NCBI RefSeq assembly: GCF_003935425.1
Contig: NZ_RHQN01000002.1
Coordinates: forward strand, 620,001-684,000
Source of the DNA: Pseudomonas sp. v388
GTDB taxonomy: Bacteria > Pseudomonadota > Gammaproteobacteria > Pseudomonadales > Pseudomonadaceae
Direction of reading: 5' to 3'
Length of the DNA stretch: 64,000 nt
Part shown: piece after piece, positions 20,534 to 31,818 of the stretch
How the letters are laid out: each line of letters starts with the position of its first letter
How positions within the stretch are numbered: position 1 is the stretch's first letter
Made by a program: the position numbers and the translations under genes
Notes under the pieces: model-generated
What the model was told of the DNA's origin: nothing
Databases searched by the model: none
What the model saw: only the letters and a program-made list of their open reading frames with translations

Positions 20534-21401
20534 GCAATGAAATCGTACTTTCCGTCGAACACTTGATGATGCATTTCGGCGGTATCAAGGCGCTCAGCGA
20601 TGTGAGCCTGAAGGTGCGCCGCAATTCGATCTTCGCCCTGATCGGCCCCAACGGCGCTGGCAAGACCACGGTGTTCAACTGCCTCACCGGCTTTTACAAG
20701 GCCACCGGCGGGCGCATCGAGCTGCACACCCGCGGCAAGGACACCAACGTCATCCAGTTGCTCGGCGAACCGTTCAAGGCCAGTGATTTCGTGTCGCCCA
20801 AGAGCTTTGTCAGTCGCGTCTACTACAAAATGTTCGGCGGCACGCACCTGGTCAACCGCGCCGGTCTTGCCCGCACCTTCCAGAACATTCGCCTGTTCAG
20901 GGAAATGTCGGTCATCGAGAACCTGCTGGTTGCCCAGCACATGTGGGTCAACCGCAGTCTGATCGCCGGCATTCTCAATACCAGAGGCTATCGCAAGGCC
21001 GAGGAAGATGCGCTCAGTACGGCGTTCTACTGGCTGGAAGTGGTGGATCTGGTGGACTGCGCCAATCGCCTGGCCGGCGAATTGTCCTATGGCCAGCAAC
21101 GGCGGCTGGAGATCGCAAGGGCCATGTGCACTCGGCCGCAGGTGATCTGCCTGGACGAGCCGGCCGCGGGCCTCAACCCGCAGGAAACCGAAGCCTTGAG
21201 CGGCATGATCCGTTTGCTGCGTGATGAACACGACATGACCATCGTGCTGATCGAGCACGATATGGGCATGGTCATGGGTATCTCCGACGATATTGTGGTG
21301 CTTGACCACGGTAATGTGATTGCCGCCGGTGGGCCGGAACAGATTCGCAACGATCCGAAAGTGATCGCGGCATATCTGGGCGCTGATGAAGAGGAATTGG
21401 T

Positions 21402-21405
<4 letters not shown>
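20530..21405 (+). CDS. livG: Branched-chain amino acid ABC transporter ATP-binding protein LivG
   Basis: One of two cytoplasmic ATPases energising the transporter. 291 residues with Walker A GPNGAGKTT (about 38-46), signature LSYGQQRRLEIARA, Walker B VICLDEPAAGLNP and the switch His in IEHDMGMV. The insertion between Walker A and signature (TRGKDTNVIQLLGEPF...) is typical of LivG. Four-base overlaps with livM and livF point to coupled translation. Confidence 0.95.
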
Positions 21406-22118
<713 letters not shown>

Positions 22119-22148
22119 TTTCGTATACAAAACGAGCAACATCAGCGA

Positions 22149-22183
22149 AGCCTTGAGGTTTTACAGCCTCAAGGCTTCCTTTT
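22149..22183 (+). terminator. Rho-independent terminator of the amino-acid ABC operon
   Basis: AGCCTTGAGG (22149-22158) pairs with CCTCAAGGCT (22167-22176) around an 8-base loop, followed by 'tccttttg'. Confidence 0.82.
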
Positions 22184-23638
<1,455 letters not shown>

Positions 23639-23707
23639 GTCTTTGCCGGAGCGCACATCTCGATCTTCCGGGAGACCGCGGTGCGTGCATCGCGGGCAAG
23701 CGCGCTC

Positions 23708-24889
23708 CTACCGGATGTCTGGCAGGGCGGTCGCCAATGAGGTACTGCCACTGCGGTTGTGCAGGTAGTCCTCAAGGCCGATGTAGCAGGTTGCCAGGTG
23801 ATAAGGCGTGGTTGACGGCATGTCGCTGCGGCTGACCTGGCCATTGCCGTCCAGGCACTCGTTCCAGCCCTTGTCATGCAGGAACCGCTGCTGCAGCGCA
23901 AGGAGCTGACCGCACAGATTCGCTTTGCTGGCGGGGTGCAGCGCCAGTGCGCGCAGGTATTCCGCTTGTGCCCATATGCGCTGCGTGCCGTCCTGCATCT
24001 TGCCGTCCGGGGTGAGCATGGCTGCCACCGCGCCGGTGTCCGGATCGACGCCCTGGGCTTCAGCCTGGAGGAATGCACGGGTCAAGGACGCATGCAACGG
24101 CCTGCCGTGCATGTCCGGAGAAGATTGCAGCAGGAAGAACCACTCGAACTGATGACCGGGCTCATACCAGTTATCCACAGCGCCCAGCGGTTTTTCCAGC
24201 ATGACGCCGGTGGCCGGGTCGACGAAGCGTCGCTGCATGTGGTCCACCAGGCCGTCCAGTGCAGACTGGGTGGCGGGGTCGGCGCGCAGCGACAACGTCG
24301 CCAGCAACGCCTCAGCCAGGTGCATCAGCGGGTTTTGCAGCGGGCCGCTGCCCAGCGACGACCAGTCTTGCGCCAGTTGCGCTTCATATAGGCCCGCGCC
24401 GTCGGCAAAACGCTCAGTGATCACTTCAAGCGCCGCATTGAGCGCCGATTCGGCCAGCGGTTCGCGGGTTCGTGCCCAGTAGTGCGCACAGGCGAAAATA
24501 ATGAACGCGTGGGTGTACAGATCCTTGCGACGATCCAGCGGCTTGCCTAGTGGATCGATGCTGTAGAACCAGCCGCCATGCTCGGGGTCATGGAAGTGCT
24601 GCTGCAACGACCGAAACAGCGCACCGGCGCGGCCTCTGGCGTCGCTGACCTGTGGATGGCCGATCAGGCTGGAAAACAGAAACAGCTGACGCGCACAGGC
24701 CATCGCCCTGTAGCGCTGAGGCGGCAATGGCTGATGCTCTGCATCCAGCGCCTCGAACGGCAACGCCAGTTGGGAATTCCAGCCCGGCCCTTGCCAGAGC
24801 GGCACGATCACCCGCAGGAAGTGCTCCTGCAGGGAAGCGAATACGGCAGTCAGTTCAGGCGTAGGGGCGGAGCTGGAAACATGGGACAT
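23708..24889 (-). CDS. AGE family epimerase/isomerase
   Basis: A 393-residue protein of the N-acylglucosamine 2-epimerase / mannose isomerase superfamily, an (alpha/alpha)6 barrel acting on sugars. Supporting segments are RMACARQLFLFS, DLYTHAFIIFA, the EPGHQFEWFFLL strip with catalytic-type His and Glu, and RIWAQAEYLRAL near the C-terminus. The length suits mannose isomerase or YihS-like members as well as epimerases, so the substrate is uncertain. Start MSHVSSSAP is chosen from length; an ATG at 24925 would add 12 residues, and neither has a clear ribosome-binding site. Confidence 0.85.
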   Translation of the reverse strand: MSHVSSSAPTPELTAVFASLQEHFLRVIVPLWQGPGWNSQLALPFEALDAEHQPLPPQRYRAMACARQLFLFSSLIGHPQVSDARGRAGALFRSLQQHFHDPEHGGWFYSIDPLGKPLDRRKDLYTHAFIIFACAHYWARTREPLAESALNAALEVITERFADGAGLYEAQLAQDWSSLGSGPLQNPLMHLAEALLATLSLRADPATQSALDGLVDHMQRRFVDPATGVMLEKPLGAVDNWYEPGHQFEWFFLLQSSPDMHGRPLHASLTRAFLQAEAQGVDPDTGAVAAMLTPDGKMQDGTQRIWAQAEYLRALALHPASKANLCGQLLALQQRFLHDKGWNECLDGNGQVSRSDMPSTTPYHLATCYIGLEDYLHNRSGSTSLATALPDIR

Positions 24890-24983
24890 CGGCTGGCGTC
24901 GCGGCAGGGTTCGAATGCGCGACATGGTAGCAGGATTGCCGGGGGAGGTACCCGTTCCACAAAACCGAGGTTTGCGCGCCAAC

Positions 24984-25075
24984 TGTGGGAGGGAGCTTGC
25001 TCGCGACTGCAGTGTATCTGCCAACGCGGGGGCGACTGAATGATCGCTGTCGCCAGCAAGCTGCCGCCCACAGGC
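24984..25075. repeat. REP-type inverted repeat pair
   Basis: Left arm 'gtgggagggagcttgctcgc' and right arm 'cgccagcaagctgccgccca', about 50 bases apart, between the AGE-family gene and ureJ. Confidence 0.7.
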
Positions 25076-25088
25076 CCGAAGTGGGGTG

Positions 25089-25661
25089 TCAAACCGCCAG
25101 CAACCAGACCCCGGCCGTAGCCGATGCGGCACCGGCCAGGCGGACCAGCGGCGCAGCCGCTTGTGGCAGCAGACGCACAACCGCGTAGCCTACGGCATGC
25201 AGCGCAGCGGTGGCGACCACGAAGCCTGCGGCATAGGCCCATGGGCTGGACATTTCCGGCAACTCAAGACCATGCGCCACGCCGTGAAACAGCGCGAACG
25301 CTGCCGTTGCTGCAACCGCCAGCACCAGCGGCGGACGCACCGCCAGCGCGACCGCCAGGCCCAGCGCCAGCACTGACGCAGCAATGCCGCTTTCCATCGC
25401 CGGCAGTTCAACCCCGGCGAAACCCAGTACGCCGCCGATCAGCATCGTGCCGACAAACGTGCAGGGCAGTGCCCAGCGAGCCGCGCCGTTTTGCTGCGCC
25501 GCCCATAAACCCACAGCGAGCATCGCCAGCAGGTGATCGAGGCCGCCGATCGGGTGGCCGAAACCCGCCATCAAACCGTTGTCGCCATGCCCCGGATGCG
25601 CCATGGCGAGGGTCGGAACCAGCAGAAGGGCGAGAGTGGCAAGGACGTTCTTGTAGTTCAT
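25089..25661 (-). CDS. ureJ: HupE/UreJ family protein
   Basis: A 190-residue membrane protein with a signal-like N-terminus (LATLALLLVPTLAMA), then the metal-binding-looking HPGHGDNGL and the family hallmark HPIGGLDHLLAMLAVGLWA, followed by about five hydrophobic segments. HupE/UreJ proteins are thought to move nickel or a related metal for urease or hydrogenase. It is last in the leftward ureE-ureF-ureG-ureJ group, 27 bases after ureG, which supports a nickel role here. Confidence 0.92.
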   Translation of the reverse strand: MNYKNVLATLALLLVPTLAMAHPGHGDNGLMAGFGHPIGGLDHLLAMLAVGLWAAQQNGAARWALPCTFVGTMLIGGVLGFAGVELPAMESGIAASVLALGLAVALAVRPPLVLAVAATAAFALFHGVAHGLELPEMSSPWAYAAGFVVATAALHAVGYAVVRLLPQAAAPLVRLAGAASATAGVWLLAV

Positions 25662-25688
25662 CGATCAGGTTTCCTTACAGGTGTGTAA

Positions 25689-26303
25689 TCAGGCGGCCGT
25701 CAGCAGGCCCTGGCGCTCAATGAAGGCAATGATCTGTTCCAGACCCTGGCCGGTTTTCTGGTTGCTGAACACGAACGGCTTCTCGCCGCGCATCTTCCTG
25801 GTATCGCTGTCCATCATTTCCAGCGAGGCGCCCACCAGTGGCGCGAGGTCGATCTTGTTGATCACCAGCAAGTCGGACTTGCAAATGCCCGGCCCGCCTT
25901 TGCGCGGCAGCTTGTCGCCGGCCGATACATCGATCACGTAGATCGTCAGGTCGGAAAGCTCGGGGCTGAAGGTGGCCGACAGGTTGTCGCCGCCGGACTC
26001 GACGATGATCAGGTCCAGGCCTTCGAAACGCCGGTTGAGCTGGTCCACGGCTTCCAGATTGATCGACGCGTCCTCGCGGATCGCCGTGTGCGGGCAGCCG
26101 CCAGTCTCGACACCGATGATGCGCTCGGGGGCCAGCGCTTCATTGCGCACCAGGAAGTCCGCATCTTCGCGGGTGTAGATGTCGTTGGTGACCACCGCCA
26201 GGTTGTAGCGCTCGCGCAGTGCCAGGCAAAGCGCCAGCGTCAAGGCTGTCTTGCCGGAACCGACCGGGCCACCGATGCCGACGCGCAGGGGTTGGCTGTT
26301 CAT
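25689..26303 (-). CDS. ureG: Urease accessory GTPase UreG
   Basis: SIMIBI-class GTPase that drives nickel delivery to apo-urease with UreD, UreF and UreE. 204 residues with the P-loop GGPVGSGKT at 11-19, [17 protein letters not shown] (nickel-binding CPH motif), [15 protein letters not shown] and the base-specificity motif NKIDLAP. The start MNSQPLRVG follows 'ggagaa' and is preferred over an in-frame start 54 bases upstream. It lies 19 bases downstream of ureF. Confidence 0.97.
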   Translation of the reverse strand: MNSQPLRVGIGGPVGSGKTALTLALCLALRERYNLAVVTNDIYTREDADFLVRNEALAPERIIGVETGGCPHTAIREDASINLEAVDQLNRRFEGLDLIIVESGGDNLSATFSPELSDLTIYVIDVSAGDKLPRKGGPGICKSDLLVINKIDLAPLVGASLEMMDSDTRKMRGEKPFVFSNQKTGQGLEQIIAFIERQGLLTAA

Positions 26304-26322
26304 TGAGTTCTCCGTGGATGCT

Positions 26323-26997
26323 TCAGGACCGGAACAACCGGCTGTATTGACGTTCATGGGCCATGCTCGCCAGTGACAGACCGAAGGCGGCGCTGCCGAT
26401 GTGGCGGATGTCCTGATGGGTGGCGTTCTGCTGCGCCTGCTGTAGCAACGGCAGCAGTTCGCTGGTCAGGCGTTGGGCCGCCTGCTGGCCAAGCGGCAGG
26501 GTTTTCATCAGCACGGCCAGCTGGTTTTCCAGCCAACTCCACAACCAGGCGGCCAGCGCGTCCTGCGGGCTGATTCCCCAGGCGCGGGCCGCCAGCGCCC
26601 AACCCAGCGCCAGATGCGGCTCGCTGGTTTGCTGAAGAAACTGCCGCGCCGGCAGATCCAGTTCCGGCAGGCCGTTGAGCAACTGTTGCAGGGAATAGCC
26701 CATCTGCCGACTTTCCAGATGCAGCTCGCGGGTTTCTCGACTGGCGCGATGTTCATCGCTCAGTTGCAGCAACTGCCCCCAGTTTTCCTCGGCGGCAGCC
26801 ACGCAATGCGCTAGCAGCATGGGCGCTTCGAAACGCGCCAGATTGAGCAACAATTGATCACCAATCCAGCGTGCCGCGGTTTGCGGATCGACCACCACGG
26901 CGTTCTCCACCGCCATCTCCAGGCCCTGGGAGTAGCTGTAGCCGCCGATGGGCAGTTGCGGACTGGCCAGGCGCAATAGCGCCCAGGCGCTGTTCAC
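26323..26997 (-). CDS. ureF: Urease accessory protein UreF
   Basis: Nickel-delivery factor that dimerises and bridges UreD to UreG. The 224-residue all-helical protein has the family start [21 protein letters not shown] and a conserved C-terminal RLFRS tail needed for UreD contact. It overlaps ureE by four bases (ATGA), so translation is coupled. Confidence 0.96.
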   Translation of the reverse strand: MNSAWALLRLASPQLPIGGYSYSQGLEMAVENAVVVDPQTAARWIGDQLLLNLARFEAPMLLAHCVAAAEENWGQLLQLSDEHRASRETRELHLESRQMGYSLQQLLNGLPELDLPARQFLQQTSEPHLALGWALAARAWGISPQDALAAWLWSWLENQLAVLMKTLPLGQQAAQRLTSELLPLLQQAQQNATHQDIRHIGSAAFGLSLASMAHERQYSRLFRS

Positions 26998-27494
26998 GTG
27001 CGCACGCCGAATTGGTGCAGGCGCGGCGGGTAGTTGAAGTCCTCTTCCCCGGCGCGCGAGTGATGATGGCCGCCACCGTAGGCGCCATGCTCCGGCTGGA
27101 ACGGCGCCTCGATGGTTTCCGTGGTGGCGCCCAGTTGATCGAGCATGGCCTTGAGTACGTAGTCGTCGAGCAGACGCAGCCAGCCATCGCCCACTTGCAG
27201 TGCGACGTGACGGTTGCCCAAGTGATAGGCCGCGCGGGTCAGTTCGAAAGTGCTGCTGCAGGTGACGTGCATCAGCTTCTCCGGCCGCGCACAGACACGA
27301 ACCACACGGCCATCCTCGGCGCGCAGGAATTCGCCATCGTGCAGCGGCGGCTGCCCGCGCTGCAGAAACAGACCCACGTCTTCGTTATCTGCACTGAAGC
27401 AGCGCAGACGGCTCTTGCTGCGCGCCTCGAAATTCAGGTGCAGCTCAGCGGCCCATTCAGTTTGAGGTTCGATTCGGGTGTGAATCACCAGCAT
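26994..27494 (-). CDS. ureE: Urease accessory protein UreE (nickel metallochaperone)
   Basis: Binds Ni2+ and hands it to UreG. 166 residues: N-terminal peptide-binding domain from MLVIHTRIEP, then the metal-binding domain with LGNRHVALQV and a C-terminal His cluster (GGGHHH and RLHQFG). ATG at 27494 follows 'aggaagctttcc'; the frame extends 18 codons upstream over the promoter and is not used. It is first in the ureEFG(J) operon, 27 bases after the predicted sigma-54 start. Confidence 0.96.
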   Translation of the reverse strand: MLVIHTRIEPQTEWAAELHLNFEARSKSRLRCFSADNEDVGLFLQRGQPPLHDGEFLRAEDGRVVRVCARPEKLMHVTCSSTFELTRAAYHLGNRHVALQVGDGWLRLLDDYVLKAMLDQLGATTETIEAPFQPEHGAYGGGHHHSRAGEEDFNYPPRLHQFGVRT

Positions 27495-27531
27495 TGGAAA
27501 GCTTCCTGCCAATTGCAATGCTTCACGACAG

Positions 27532-27547
27532 AGCAAGGGGCTTGCCA
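27532..27547 (-). promoter_or_regulatory. Sigma-54 promoter of ureEFG
   Basis: Read on the minus strand, TGGCAAGCCCCTTGCT differs from TGGCACRNNNNTTGCW at one position and keeps GG-N10-GC. Predicted start near 27521, a short leader before the ureE ATG at 27494. Confidence 0.78.
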
Positions 27548-27612
27548 ACAGGGCATAAACGGAGAAAAGGCCGACAGCGACGGGTAACTAGGTCGCACAA
27601 GAATGACGTTGA

Positions 27613-27629
27613 TGCGCTATTTGGGTGCG
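27613..27629. promoter_or_regulatory. NtrC-like enhancer site upstream of ureE
   Basis: TGCGCT-ATTTG-GGTGCG matches the enteric NtrC dyad TGCACY-N5-GGTGCA at 10 of 12 positions, centred about 100 bases upstream of the predicted start, the usual distance for an enhancer-binding activator. Confidence 0.5.
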
Positions 27630-27668
27630 CATTTCACCTGGCGCGCTGAATCAGTGCATCTCGTTCCT

Positions 27669-27773
27669 GTAGGAGCCAGCGGGCGGCGATCCGTCTTGCT
27701 GGCGAAGAAGCTGATTGGATGCAAGATGATTATCGTCTGAGCTTACGCTTCGCCAGCACGCTGGCTTACAGGT
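27669..27773. repeat. REP-type inverted repeat pair
   Basis: Left arm 'gtaggagccagcgggcggc' and right arm 'cgccagcacgctggcttaca' enclose about 60 bases between ureE and the TetR-family gene. Confidence 0.7.
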
Positions 27774-27781
27774 GGAGGGAG

Positions 27782-28414
27782 TCAATCATGACTGCCCAAT
27801 CCTCGCCAATGCCGTGCGCCGATAAAAATGAAGCGCAGCTGCTGGGTGATCTTCGCGTGGGGCGTCAGGTGCGGAGCGAGGGTGGCGGGCGGCGGGTCGA
27901 TAAGCTCCGGCAGCATCGCGAACACGCTCTTGACCACCAGGTCGGCAATGATCGACAGCGCATCGGCGTTCAGGTGCTGCCACTTGGGCATCTTCGCCAG
28001 GTCGGCGGTAAGGTCGGCGCTGATGCCCTCGCGCAACGCGCCCAACGCCTGACGCACCTGAAGCGAGCCGCCGTACTGCTCACGGGCCAGGAACAGGAAC
28101 TGCGAGCGGTTGGCCGCGACCCTTTCGAGGAAGATACGCACCGAAGCATGGATAAGCCCGCCCATGGCGAACTCGTTGTGGCGCACCAGGCGTATGGTTT
28201 CCCGGAAGGTTTGCCCGACTTCACTGACCAGCGCCAGGCCGAGCTGATCCATGTCATCGAAATGACGGTAGAAACCGGTTGGAACGATGCCCGCCGTGCG
28301 AGCCACTTCCCGCAGGCTCAGGCTGCCGAAGCCGCGTCCGCTTTCCATGAGTTGATGGGCTGCGTCGAGGAGGGCTCTGCGGGTCTGTTGTTTCTGTTCG
28401 GCACGGGGCAGCAT
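27782..28414 (-). CDS. desT: TetR family regulator, DesT/FabR-like
   Basis: A 210-residue repressor with an N-terminal helix-turn-helix (about 10-55: TRRALLDAAHQLMESG, then LSLREVARTAGIVPTGFYRHF) and a ligand-binding helical domain containing FLFLAREQYGGSL. In P. aeruginosa DesT senses acyl-CoA saturation and controls desCB. Both the sequence and the position beside ureE match that gene, but no desaturase lies next to it here. CGCCTG-A-CAGGCG at 28461-28473, in its own upstream region, could be an operator. Confidence 0.8.
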   Translation of the reverse strand: MLPRAEQKQQTRRALLDAAHQLMESGRGFGSLSLREVARTAGIVPTGFYRHFDDMDQLGLALVSEVGQTFRETIRLVRHNEFAMGGLIHASVRIFLERVAANRSQFLFLAREQYGGSLQVRQALGALREGISADLTADLAKMPKWQHLNADALSIIADLVVKSVFAMLPELIDPPPATLAPHLTPHAKITQQLRFIFIGARHWRGLGSHD

Positions 28415-28511
28415 GAGGCAAGCGATTCTGGGGATGGACTGGAGCGCACTCTAACAAAAGCGCCTGACAGGCGTCGAAGGGCTTTTCAACGCACACTGAC
28501 AGCGTGTCCGG

Positions 28512-28640
28512 TCAGACGCGCTGGAATTGCTTGACCAGCCGATCCGGACCATTTTCGGCAATACGTTCGTCAGGGGCCGCCGCCGTGGCTGTGACGCAAA
28601 ACATCGACAGCAGCAAGCCCATCAGCAGATGAGGTTTCAT
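28512..28640 (-). CDS. Small exported peptide, 42 residues
   Basis: Signal-peptide-like N-terminus MKPHLLMGLLLSMFCVTATAA followed by about 20 mature residues containing RIAENGPDRLV. That unit resembles the 'xAExGxDRL' repeat of longer exported pseudomonad proteins annotated as phage-infection proteins, so this may be a one-repeat or shortened relative. The ATG has 'gagga' eight bases upstream. It lies between the TetR-family gene and divergent asmA. Function unknown. Confidence 0.55.
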   Translation of the reverse strand: MKPHLLMGLLLSMFCVTATAAAPDERIAENGPDRLVKQFQRV

Positions 28641-28880
28641 GACAGTGCTCCTCGCAAGAGCGGTGGAATGGCAGGTGGGCACTATGGCGCTGCGCTGGTC
28701 TATAAAGAACTTCATTACGCTGATGGTGAGAATCGACGAAAATGATCCGGGCGAGCCGGCCTTTGAAATTCATGAGCTTATTTCCCAAACCCAAGCAAAC
28801 CCTTGAAGCTTTCGTCAGTCGAACAGCTATGTCGTACTCAACGCGCCACGGCTGGGGCGTTGTTTTTAGGAGAGTCATGC

Positions 28881-30947
28881 ATGACGCGCAGCCGCAAGAT
28901 TTTCGCCTGGACAGGCGCCACGCTATTAGTGGTGCTGGCCGTATTGATCATTATCATCGCCACCTTCGACTGGAACCGCCTCAAGCCCACCATCAACGAG
29001 AAAGTCAGCGAAGCCCTGCACCGACCGTTCGCCATCAACGGCAATCTGGGCGTTCAGTGGCAGCGTGAACCAGAGCTGGGCGGTTGGCGTGCCTGGGTGC
29101 CGTCGCCGCATTTCGTCGCGGACGACCTGACCCTGGGTAACCCCGATTGGTCGAAAAACCCGCAGATGGCGACCCTCAAGCGCGTCGAGTTCAGGCTCTC
29201 GCTGCTGCCCTTGCTGGTACAGCGAGTGTCCATTGCACGCATCGACCTGACCGGACCTGAAGCGAAACTGGAGCGCCTGGCCGACGGCCGTGCCAACTGG
29301 ACGTTCGATCTGCCGGCCTCCGATCCGAACGCCGAGCCGTCGAACTGGGTGCTGGACATTGGCGCCATCAAGTTCGACAAAGGGCTGGTGGGTTACGACG
29401 ACCGCACCCTGAACACTCAGGTGGATGTGGCCATCGACATGCTTGGCAAGCCCATCCCGTTCAGTGACATCGTGGGCAGTAAAGAAGCACAGAAAGCCCA
29501 GGACAAAGGTACGGTGCCGCAGGATTACGCGTTTGGCCTGGCGTACAAAGGGCAGTATCACGGCCAGAAACTGAACGGCACCGGCAAGATCGGCGGCCTG
29601 TTGGCACTCAAGGACGCGACGCAACCTTTTCCCGTGCAGGCCGATGTGAAAGTAGGCGATACCCACGCCACGATCGCCGGCACCCTGACCGATCCGCAGA
29701 ATCTGGGCGAACTGGATCTGCGTCTCAAGCTATCGGGTGCGAGCCTGAGCAACCTGTACCCGCTGACCGGCGTCACGCTCCCGGATTCTCCGGCCTATTC
29801 GACCGATGGCCGGCTGATCGCCAAGTTGCATGAAGCCACGGGTGCAAGCTTCAGTTATCAAGGTTTCAACGGCAAGATCGGCGACAGCGATATCCACGGC
29901 GACCTGAAGTTCGTTGCCAGCCAGCCTCGTCCCAGGCTGAGCGGCAAGCTGGTATCCAATCAGTTGCTGTTCTCCGATCTGGCCCCGTTGATCGGCGCCG
30001 ACTCCAATGCCGAGCAGAAGAAGCGCGGCGGCGAGAGCAAGCAGCCGACTGACAAGGTGTTACCGGTCGAGCAGTTCCAGACCGACCGCTGGCGCGCGAT
30101 GGATGCCGACGTGGAATTTACCGGCAAGCGCATCGTGCAAAGTCCTGAGTTACCCTTCACCGACCTCTATACCCATGTGGTCCTCGACGACGGGCAACTG
30201 AGCCTCGTCCCGCTGCGCTTCGGCGTGGCCGGCGGCAAGCTGGACGCGGACATTCGTCTCAACGGCCAGACGACCCCGTTGCAGGGCCGCGCGAAGCTGT
30301 CGGCACGCAACTTCAAACTCAAGCAGCTGTTCCCGACGTTCGAGCCGATGAAGACGAGCTTTGGTGAACTCAACGGCGATGCGGATATCAGCGGCCAGGG
30401 CAACTCGGTGTCCGCGCTGCTGGGCACTGCCAATGGCGAGCTGAAAATGCTGGTGAACGATGGCGCGATCAGCCGCAGCCTGATGGAAATCGCCGGGCTC
30501 AATGTGGGCAATTACGTGGTCGGCAAGCTGTTTGGCGATCAGGATGTGAAGATCAACTGTGCGGCGACCGATTTCGGCATCAAGGATGGCCTGGCCACCA
30601 GTCGGCTGTTCGTATTCGATACCGAGAACGCGATCATCTACATCGATGGCACGGCCAACATGAAGACCGAGCAACTGGACCTGAAAATCACCCCGGAATC
30701 AAAAGGTTTCCGGGTGTTTTCCCTGCGCTCGCCGTTATACGTGAGGGGCGCGTTCGGCAGCCCGAGTGCCGGTGTGCAATCCGGCCCGTTGCTGCTGCGC
30801 GGCGCCGGCATGGTCCTGCTCGGCGCGACCGTCGGCCCTGCGGCGGGCCTGCTGGCGCTGATGGCGCCGGGCGACAACGAAGAAAACCAGTGTGGGCCGT
30901 TGCTGCAACAGATGAAAGAAGGCAAGGCGCCGAAGACCGTCAAATAA
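28881..30947 (+). CDS. AsmA family protein
   Basis: A 688-residue envelope protein with one N-terminal membrane anchor (about residues 7-29) and a long periplasmic part. The N-terminal AsmA domain (FDWNRLKPTINEKVSEALHRPF) and C-terminal AsmA_2-type domain (NGELKMLVNDGAISRSLMEIAGLNVG) are both present. Such proteins belong to the bridge-like group tied to outer-membrane lipid transport and assembly. The start follows 'aggagagtcatgc'; the frame is open 26 codons further but without a site. A bidirectional terminator follows. Confidence 0.92.
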   Translation: MTRSRKIFAWTGATLLVVLAVLIIIIATFDWNRLKPTINEKVSEALHRPFAINGNLGVQWQREPELGGWRAWVPSPHFVADDLTLGNPDWSKNPQMATLKRVEFRLSLLPLLVQRVSIARIDLTGPEAKLERLADGRANWTFDLPASDPNAEPSNWVLDIGAIKFDKGLVGYDDRTLNTQVDVAIDMLGKPIPFSDIVGSKEAQKAQDKGTVPQDYAFGLAYKGQYHGQKLNGTGKIGGLLALKDATQPFPVQADVKVGDTHATIAGTLTDPQNLGELDLRLKLSGASLSNLYPLTGVTLPDSPAYSTDGRLIAKLHEATGASFSYQGFNGKIGDSDIHGDLKFVASQPRPRLSGKLVSNQLLFSDLAPLIGADSNAEQKKRGGESKQPTDKVLPVEQFQTDRWRAMDADVEFTGKRIVQSPELPFTDLYTHVVLDDGQLSLVPLRFGVAGGKLDADIRLNGQTTPLQGRAKLSARNFKLKQLFPTFEPMKTSFGELNGDADISGQGNSVSALLGTANGELKMLVNDGAISRSLMEIAGLNVGNYVVGKLFGDQDVKINCAATDFGIKDGLATSRLFVFDTENAIIYIDGTANMKTEQLDLKITPESKGFRVFSLRSPLYVRGAFGSPSAGVQSGPLLLRGAGMVLLGATVGPAAGLLALMAPGDNEENQCGPLLQQMKEGKAPKTVK

Positions 30948-30959
30948 GTTTCAACCAAT

Positions 30960-31029
30960 GTAGCAGCGAGCGTGTTCGCGAAGGGGCCGTTAAAACCACC
31001 ACATGTCTGTACAACGGCCTTCGCCAGCC
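30960..31029. repeat. Degenerate REP element after asmA
   Basis: 'gtagcagcgagcgtgttcgcgaagg' and 'ggccttcgccagccac' look like decayed REP arms just before the asmA/ferritin terminator. Confidence 0.45.
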
Positions 31030-31031
31030 AC

Positions 31032-31063
31032 AAAAAAGCCAGGACTCCAGTCCTGGCTTTTTT
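31032..31063. terminator. Bidirectional terminator between asmA and ferritin-like gene
   Basis: AAAAAAGCCAGGACT and AGTCCTGGCTTTTTT pair perfectly with a two-base centre. A run on one side and T run on the other make it usable by both converging genes. Confidence 0.88.
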
Positions 31064-31078
31064 GTACGCCGCGGCGAC

Positions 31079-31612
31079 TCATAGGTCTTTGAGAATGTCC
31101 GCCATGTCGTCGGCGTGCTCTTCTTCCTGAGCGAGGATGTCTTCGAAGATACGGCGCGTAGTCGGGTCGGTCTCGCCGATGTATTGAATGATTTCACGGT
31201 AGCTGTCGATGGCGATGCGCTCGGCCACCAGATCTTCATACACCATTTCCTTGAGGGTATTACCCGCCACGTACTGCGCATGAGAATTGCGCGACAACGT
31301 GTCGGGATTGAATTCCGGCTCGCCGCCCAACTGCACGATGCGCTCGGCCAGTTTATCGGCGTGCTCGGCTTCCTGCTGCGCATGCTCCAGAAATTCGGAA
31401 GCTGCGACGCTGGCCTTCAGGCCGGTCGCCATGAAGTAATGGCGCTTGTAGCGCAGGGTGCAGACCAACTCGGTAGCCAGCGACTCATTAAGCAGGCGCA
31501 GGATGGTCTCGCGGTCGGCGCTGTAGCCTTCAGTGACCGCACCGTTCTCCACATTCTGGCGCGCACGCTGGCGCAGGGTATTCACGTCACTCAGTTGCGG
31601 TGCAGAAATCAT
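31079..31612 (-). CDS. Ferritin-like / bacterioferritin protein
   Basis: A 177-residue four-helix-bundle protein of the ferritin superfamily (PA4880-like from memory, there called a probable bacterioferritin). Metal-site residues are visible as LNESLATELVCTLRYKRHY, the EFLEHAQQEAEHADKLAERI helix with its ExxH, and EEEHADDMADIL near the C-terminus. Probably stores iron or protects DNA from peroxide. The start has 'ggagatgaccg' upstream. No Fur box was recognised. Confidence 0.85.
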   Translation of the reverse strand: MISAPQLSDVNTLRQRARQNVENGAVTEGYSADRETILRLLNESLATELVCTLRYKRHYFMATGLKASVAASEFLEHAQQEAEHADKLAERIVQLGGEPEFNPDTLSRNSHAQYVAGNTLKEMVYEDLVAERIAIDSYREIIQYIGETDPTTRRIFEDILAQEEEHADDMADILKDL

Positions 31613-31818
31613 CGGTCATCTCCATCGATCATCAGGTGTGCGTCCCGCTCTGTGGTGTCGCGCGCGGCGGGATCATCCAAAAATGGGAGTGATGACGCGG
31701 GAAAAAGTTTAATCGGATGTGCGGTCGGGTTTTTTGTTGACCAGATGTAAAAAAATTAAGAAACGAGCGGCGTCACACGCGGTCCCAGACTTGAGACCTA
31801 TAAAACGTGGAGAAGAAC

